Shown here: positions 59,034 through 64,000 of the stretch, piece by piece
Position numbering within the stretch: the first letter of the stretch is position 1
How the letters are laid out: every line of letters begins with the position of its first letter
DNA from: Spisula solida
Lineage: Eukaryota; Mollusca; Bivalvia; Venerida; Mactridae
DNA length: 64,000 nt
Reading direction: 5' to 3'
Assembly: GCA_947247005.1 (NCBI GenBank)
Contig: OX365959.1
Coordinates: 33,686,148-33,750,147, forward strand
The notes under the pieces: generated by a model
Databases searched by the model: none
The model's input: only the letters and a program-made list of their open reading frames with translations
Told to the model about the DNA's origin: nothing
Position numbers and translations under genes: made by a program

Positions 59034-59264
59034 CAGGGTGTTAAAAAGTTTGTTCTCAAACTTTAAATTAATTCTAAATTTTGTCTGAGCTATGTATGCA
59101 GTGTACAATTTTAATTTCTTACTCTTATAGCTTCATTCAATGCCAGAAAGATTAGAACAATGGTAGAACCCTCTGGATGTTAACCTGAAACATTTACATT
59201 CTTCTGACGTCAGAAAATTAAACTACTGAAACTTAAATTTGAGAATGAACTTTTGAACACCCTG
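59034..59264. mobile_element. Mariner/Tc1-type MITE, TA target site
   Basis: CAGGGTGTTAAAAAGTTTGT, then TCTCAAA, at the left end is mirrored by TTTGAGAATGAACTTTTGAA, then CACCCTG, at the right. TA flanks both ends. It is 231 bp with no ORF. It contains ATTAAA at 59,217-59,222. Confidence 0.8.
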
Positions 59265-59694
59265 TATATACATGTTTACAAAAACAGAGATCGCACCCTT
59301 TAAATATTTACCAGTTTGGAATATTTAGGAGCATGTAAACTAAATCATGGTTGTGCTGCATCTTTGAATGCTTTCGTGAGTCAATGTCACTGTCATTGAT
59401 GGAAAAACATGTAATCGACCAAACAAATGTTTATTACAAGGAGTGGAAAATCACCCTTGCTGTCAAGATACATTTTAAGAAAATTGGATTACCGAACATA
59501 AAAACCATGTTACACATAGTTGGACATGTTTTGTTACCTGAGAAAAACTATTCTTGAAGAGGCTTTCCTGCTTGGTTCCTGAAGGCAAGTGCTGTGTTGG
59601 AGAGGGTGCTCGCTGCTCAGTGTTACCAAAACTTCGAACTTCAGATGGCTTCAACCATACATGATTTGACCACAGGCACATGGTTTCATTATTA
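59265..59694. other. Intergenic stretch, nothing recognised
   Basis: Overlapping frames at 59,351-59,681 have no known motif. Confidence 0.4.
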
Positions 59695-60770
59695 TGGTTT
59701 CAAATTATCTGACTGTACCCTATATAGAAATGTTTCAAATTGTCTGACTGTACCCTATATAGAGGTTTCAAATCATCTGACTGTACCCTATATAGAGCGT
59801 ATCAAATTGACTGACTGTACCCTATATAGAGAGGTTTCATATTGTCTGACTGTTCCCTATATAGAGGTTTCAAATTATCTGACTGTACCCTATATAGAGA
59901 GGTTTCAAATTGTCTAACTGTACCCTATATAGAGGTTTCAAATTATCTGACTGTACCCTATAAAGAGAGGTTTAAAATTGTCTGACTGTACCCTATATAG
60001 AGGTTTAAAATTATCTGACTGTACCCTATATAGAGAGGTTTCAAATTATCTGACTGACTGTACCTTATAAAGAGAGGCTTCAAATTGACTTACTGTACCC
60101 TATATAGAGGTTTAAAATTATCTGACTGTACCCTATATAGAGCGTATCAAAGTGACTGACTGTACCCTATATAGAGGTTTCAAATTATCTGACTGTACCC
60201 TATAAAGATAGGTTTAAAGCTGTCTGACTGTACACTATATAGAGAGGTTTCAAATTATCTGAATGTACCCTATATAGAGAGGTTTAAAATTATCTGACTG
60301 ACTGTTCCCTATAAAGAGAGGTTTCAAATTGTCTGACTGTACCCTATATAGAGAGGTTTAAAATTATCCGACTGTACCCTATATAGAGAGGTTTAAAATT
60401 ATCTGACTGTACCCTATATATCGAGGTTTCATATTATCTGACTGTACCCTGTATAGAGAGGTTTCAAATTGTCTGACTGTACCCTTTATAGAGAGGTTTC
60501 AAATTATCTGACGGTACCCTATATAGAGAGGTTTCAAATTAACTGACTGTACCCTATATAGAGCGGTTTCAAACTATCTGACTATACCCTTCATAGACAG
60601 GTTTCAAACTATCTGACTATACCCTATATAGAGAGGTTTCAAACTATCTGACTATACCCTATTTAGAGAGGTTTCAAATTATCTGACTGTACCATATATA
60701 GAGGTTTCAAATTATCTGATTGTACCCTATATAGAGCTCTCTATTTCAGGTACAGTCAGATAATTTGAAA
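59695..60770 (+). repeat. ~34-bp tandem array (about 30 units) ending in an inverted unit
   Basis: The unit is GAGGTTTCAAATTATCTGAC followed by TGTACCCTATATAGA, with lengths varying by 2-4 bases (GA added or lost; some units have an extra CTGA). At 60,738-60,770 the last stretch CTCTCTATTTCAGGTACAG, then TCAGATAATTTGAAA, is the unit in reverse complement. The open frame 59,594-59,917 arises from the array. Confidence 0.9.
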
Positions 60771-61210
60771 TCAAGTGCCTATAGATTTGGTATGTCATTG
60801 GATGAACGTTGAAGTTCCTTGTAACAATATAACAGTTACTAGTATTCGGAGATGTTTTAAATTATTATAAACATGATATTTGGTTATAATTGTAAGTGGT
60901 CAATTCAATATATTTTACTACTCATTAAGGTTCTTGGAAATTTGTGACTCTCTAACATCTGTTTTCCGTCTTGGTTGCGCAAATTGACATTGCGTTTGTA
61001 TGACCTGTAGAAACATGTGTTATACTGGAGGTAGCTACATAGTGTTTAGGGTCAGGTCTGAGATAATGAATTCTCCTTATAAACTACGAATGAAGCACTT
61101 GTTCAACCCAGTGAGTATTTATGTACATTTCAGAACAGGCAGATCGGAAGGGCTAATTGTTTGATCTGTTAGTGGCACTAGTTACTTTAAATGAATCTCC
61201 ACTATCAAAC
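60771..61210. other. Intergenic stretch, nothing recognised
   Basis: No gene or array was seen. Confidence 0.4.
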
Positions 61211-61214
61211 ACAT

Positions 61215-61488
61215 CGCTGGCTTAGAATTAGAAGGTCGTAAGTACTTCTTAAGGTCGTCGTAAGTACTTCTTACGACCTTATAAGACTCATGCATATTTG
61301 AAATCTGAATCTCAAGGCGCTTTTTATGAGCCTTTTTTCATTAAAATCGAAAGTGGTCATGTCAACCAAACTAAAGTTTAAACAGCTTGTTTTTCCTTAC
61401 GTAAAGAGTATTTTTCAGACATGCAGTTTTTTCTTGTTTTCTCAAAATATTGATTTTGTACTTACAACCTTCTAATTCTCAGCCAGCG
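61215..61488 (+). mobile_element. Short inverted-repeat element with ACAT target duplication
   Basis: The left end is CGCTGGCTTAGAATTAGAAG, the right end CTTCTAATTCTCAGCCAGCG. ACAT stands directly outside both (61211-61214 and 61489-61492). It shares its interior with 19,677-19,925. An internal partial duplication of CGTAAGTACTTCTTA is present near 61,235-61,275. Confidence 0.75.
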
Positions 61489-62052
61489 ACATGTCTATTA
61501 TTGTATGAAGTAAATTGTTTATGTACAAGCACTCAATCTTTAATCATGACACCAAAAGTTGACCAATTTACTTCTCATTGTTACGGAATCCTGTTAGTGC
61601 AATTTTAAATATCGTGTATCGCCTCCAAGGGCGAGACACGAGAATTGCGCGAGATAAGGAACGAGGCACGAGAATTAGACGCGATATTTAAAACGAGACA
61701 CGAGAATTGCGCGAGGCCTGAAAGGAGACACGAGAATTAAAAATCGAATTCTCGCGTTTTTAATCTCGCCCTAAGACCCACAACTTTTACAAGTTAATAT
61801 CTAATATCGTGTAATTCTCGCGTATCGTATCGTGCCTCGCAGTAGATTCTCGTCCCTCGTTTTAAATATCGTCTCTTTATCTCGTGTTTCGACTTCCAAG
61901 GGCGAGACACGATAGTTAAAACGAGACACGAGAATTCAACGCGAGACACGAGAATTGAAGGCGAGGCACGATAATGCTATCGGGCAAATATCGCGCAATT
62001 CTCGAGTTTCGCCGCGAGACACGACAGTACTACCGCGTCGATATAGCAATTC

Positions 62053-62275
62053 TCGCGTCGACAGCATTGTCGTGTATCGTGGCGAGACACGAGAATTGCG
62101 CGATAGCATTGTCGTGTATCGCGGCGAGACACGAGAATTGCGCGACAGCATTGTCGTGTATCGAAGCGAGACACGAGAATTGCGCGATAGCATTGTCGTG
62201 TATCGCGGCGAGACACGAGAATTGCGCGACAGCATTGTCGTGTATCGGGGCGAGACACGAGAATTGCGCGATAGC
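62053..62275. repeat. 42-bp array at the centre of the giant inverted repeat (five units)
   Basis: The unit is AGCATTGTCGTGTATCGCGG followed by CGAGACACGAGAATTGCGCG and AC or AT. The unit is a multiple of three, so frames stay open on both strands. The final two bases alternate AT and AC from unit to unit. Confidence 0.85.
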
Positions 62276-62667
62276 ATTCTCATGCCTCGCCTTCAATTCT
62301 CGTGTCTCGCTTTAATGCTCGTGTCTCGCGGACCAAATAGAAACGCGAGGCAAGAGAATTGCGCGATATTTGCACGCATTGTCGTGTCTCGCGTTGGATT
62401 CTCGAGCCTCGCGTTGAATTCTCGTGTCTCGTTTTAACTGTCGTGTCTCGCCCTTGGAAGTCGAGACACGAGATTAAGACGCGATATTTGAAACGAGGCG
62501 CGAGAATCAACTTGGAGGCAAGATACTATACGCGAAAATTACACGATATTATATATTAACTTGTTAAATTTGTGGGTCTAGGGCGAGATTAAAAACGCGA
62601 GAATTTAATTTTTAATTCTCGTGTCTCGTTTCAGGCCTCGCGCAATTCTCGTGTCTCGTTTTAAATA

Positions 62668-63117
62668 CAGTAAACTCCCTCAAAACCGGAATCCCCATAA
62701 AATCGGACGATTGCCTAGGTCCCGTATTTTCTTCTTATAACGTTAACTTAAAAAGCTCCCGCAATACCGGACTCTCATAATTCCGGATTCCGGACGGCAT
62801 TTTCAGTCCGCTGACAAGATTTTCAACGATAGTTACTTGCGGAATACCGGACGCGAATAATTGTCTCATCTGACGGAAAACTTAACGCGTACATTTTTCT
62901 TGTCTAAAATGTCACTTTGTTAATTGTTAGTTAAAGAACGTGTCATAACAAAAGGTGCGATTAACAAGTCATGTTTTTAATGTTTACTCTTAAACGGTCT
63001 CGCGTGTAATTTGCACAGGCGCGAAAAATACTTTGTGAAATTCGCCGCGATGAAATTAAATAATTGCCTAATTACGAACGTAATAAGAAAACGGTCCTTC
63101 CACAAATGTATCGCGAA
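62668..63117 (+). mobile_element. Tigger/pogo-like fragment inserted in the giant inverted repeat
   Basis: It begins TACAGTAAACTCCCTCAAAA, then CCGGAATCC, similar in style to pogo/Tigger ends, and repeats ACCGGA words. GTGAAATTCGCCGCGATGAA lies near 63,035. It interrupts one arm of the giant inverted repeat (the arm is intact on the other side). No matching right terminus was seen, so it is truncated or rearranged. Confidence 0.45.
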
Positions 63118-63481
63118 TGATTCTCGTGTCTCGTTTCTGGCCTCGCGCAATTCTCGTGTCTCGCCCTTGGAGGGCGATACACGATATTTAAAATGGCACT
63201 AACAGGATTCCGTACATTGTACACATAAGTTGTATTAGAAAAAACAACGTATCTCTTCATACCGACTACAAACACAACTCTAATTTCTCAATCTGACGTC
63301 AAAAAATGTTTGCAAATTAAAAATCACATTTTTCACATATTCCATAACACTTGACGTCATACGTGTGAGTGCCGCAATCACAGGTCGAGGATCATGTAGC
63401 ATGAATCATAGTTGTCATAGTAACACCTGTATTAGATGTGTTACTTTATTCTGGTTGTGACGTCATTTTATACTTTACTTA

Positions 63482-63628
63482 TACAGTCAACTCTCGTTAG
63501 AACGATTCATGTTGTTTATGATACTAAGTTCCTGGTGTTGTTATTTGATATACATGTACAGTCAACTCTCGTTATCTACAACGACCATGTTAGTTACTAC
63601 ACGCATGTTAATTAAATTAACATGCGTG
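63482..63628. repeat. Two TACAGTCAACTCTCGTTA words and a 29-bp palindrome
   Basis: TACAGTCAACTCTCGTTA occurs at 63,482 and 63,557 and resembles pogo/Tigger terminal repeats. At 63,600-63,628, CACGCATGTTAATT and its reverse complement flank a single A. The palindrome is closely related to the one at 48,018-48,043. Nothing else was recognised from 63,221 to 64,000. Confidence 0.6.
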
Positions 63629-64000
63629 GTTACTAGGGGTGACATTCACAAAGCATCTTAAGGGAAAACTTGAATTTTCTTTAAATCTTAAAATTTCCTT
63701 AAGTGTATCAGCTAAACAGGGAAATCAAGGATATCATAGTTTATGAGCATTATATAAAGGGCTTCAATAATCACAAAGAAAATATCGGTTATTCTTCGTC
63801 TCTTGAAAAATATGTGAAGCTTAATTTTTTTAGCTTAAGACAAAATAATTACGTTTTCCCTTAAGATGCGTTGTGAATACCAGCCCTGGGTTAATCTCGT
63901 TCAGGTCAAACATGGTTGTTTGGTTTCCTGCTAAATACGAAACATAGGGTAAGTAGCTAGGTAGGGATACATACATGTATGAAGGGGATTTTACAGTGAT

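Larger units (their letters stand above)
61582..63214. mobile_element. Giant inverted-repeat element made of GAGACACGAGAATT motifs
   Basis: The ends TACGGAATCCTGTTAGTGC and GCACTAACAGGATTCCGTA match, and the match continues through AATATCGTGTATCGC and CCAAGGGCGAGACACGAG (about 70 bp of terminal repeat). An exact CATTGT flanks both sides (61576-61581 and 63215-63220). Inside, 61,690-62,000 is the approximate reverse complement of 62,350-62,668, so the element is almost entirely palindromic apart from a roughly 450-bp insertion at 62,668-63,117. No transposase is encoded. Frames on both strands at 61,936-62,510 come from the repeated motif. The superfamily is not clear; 6-bp duplications are uncommon. 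Confidence 0.85.

Noticed and set aside
61936..62510. Six overlapping repetitive ORFs (RNSRVSPRYTTML and similar)
   Set aside because: They are created by the 42-bp array and GAGACACGAG motifs of the giant inverted repeat.
61600..63200. CRISPR-like array
   Set aside because: Repeats occur in both orientations with no regular unique spacers, and the context is an animal genome.

Overview
The window looks like an AT-rich, intron-bearing, repeat-dense animal nuclear genome. It is probably a lophotrochozoan and most likely a bivalve mollusc. The evidence is one spliced CCN-family (CYR61/CTGF/NOV) gene with conventional GT-AG introns, APE-type LINE remnants, many short inverted-repeat DNA elements, and two arrays ending in GGACGGACGGAC-type runs that I associate with molluscan repeats. 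No bacterial, viral or CRISPR feature was seen.

Layout. Positions 1-34,000 are gene-poor. They are built from three diverged direct copies of one multi-kilobase block (about 1-9,900, 14,400-24,540 and 24,590-29,720), plus inverted fragments near 31,130-31,490 and 33,370-33,960. An L1/CR1-style LINE that keeps its 5' part but stops just after the reverse-transcriptase YADD box lies at 11,329-14,376, exactly against the start of block copy 2. A different LINE's 3' end lies at 21,780-22,561. Positions 31,700-39,100 hold two oppositely oriented copies of one DNA element, tandem arrays and a nested short inverted-repeat element.

The one confident host gene runs from 40,769 to 58,332 on the plus strand. 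Five exons encode IGFBP, VWC (split over two exons), TSP1 and a C-terminal cystine-knot domain. The exon phases join without conflict into 335 codons plus stop. The signal-peptide exon is not securely found. The 11.7-kb first visible intron is filled with nested transposons and at least four tandem arrays. The intron splitting the VWC domain carries an antisense LINE fragment.

Downstream of the stop there is a 41-bp array with seven exact TGACGTCA (CRE) palindromes, then a TA-flanked mariner-like MITE, a roughly 34-bp array of about 30 units, a small element with a 4-bp target duplication, and a 1.6-kb giant inverted-repeat element (61,582-63,214) flanked by an exact 6-bp duplication. The last is the most striking structure in the window: an almost wholly palindromic locus made of GAGACACGAGAATT motifs.
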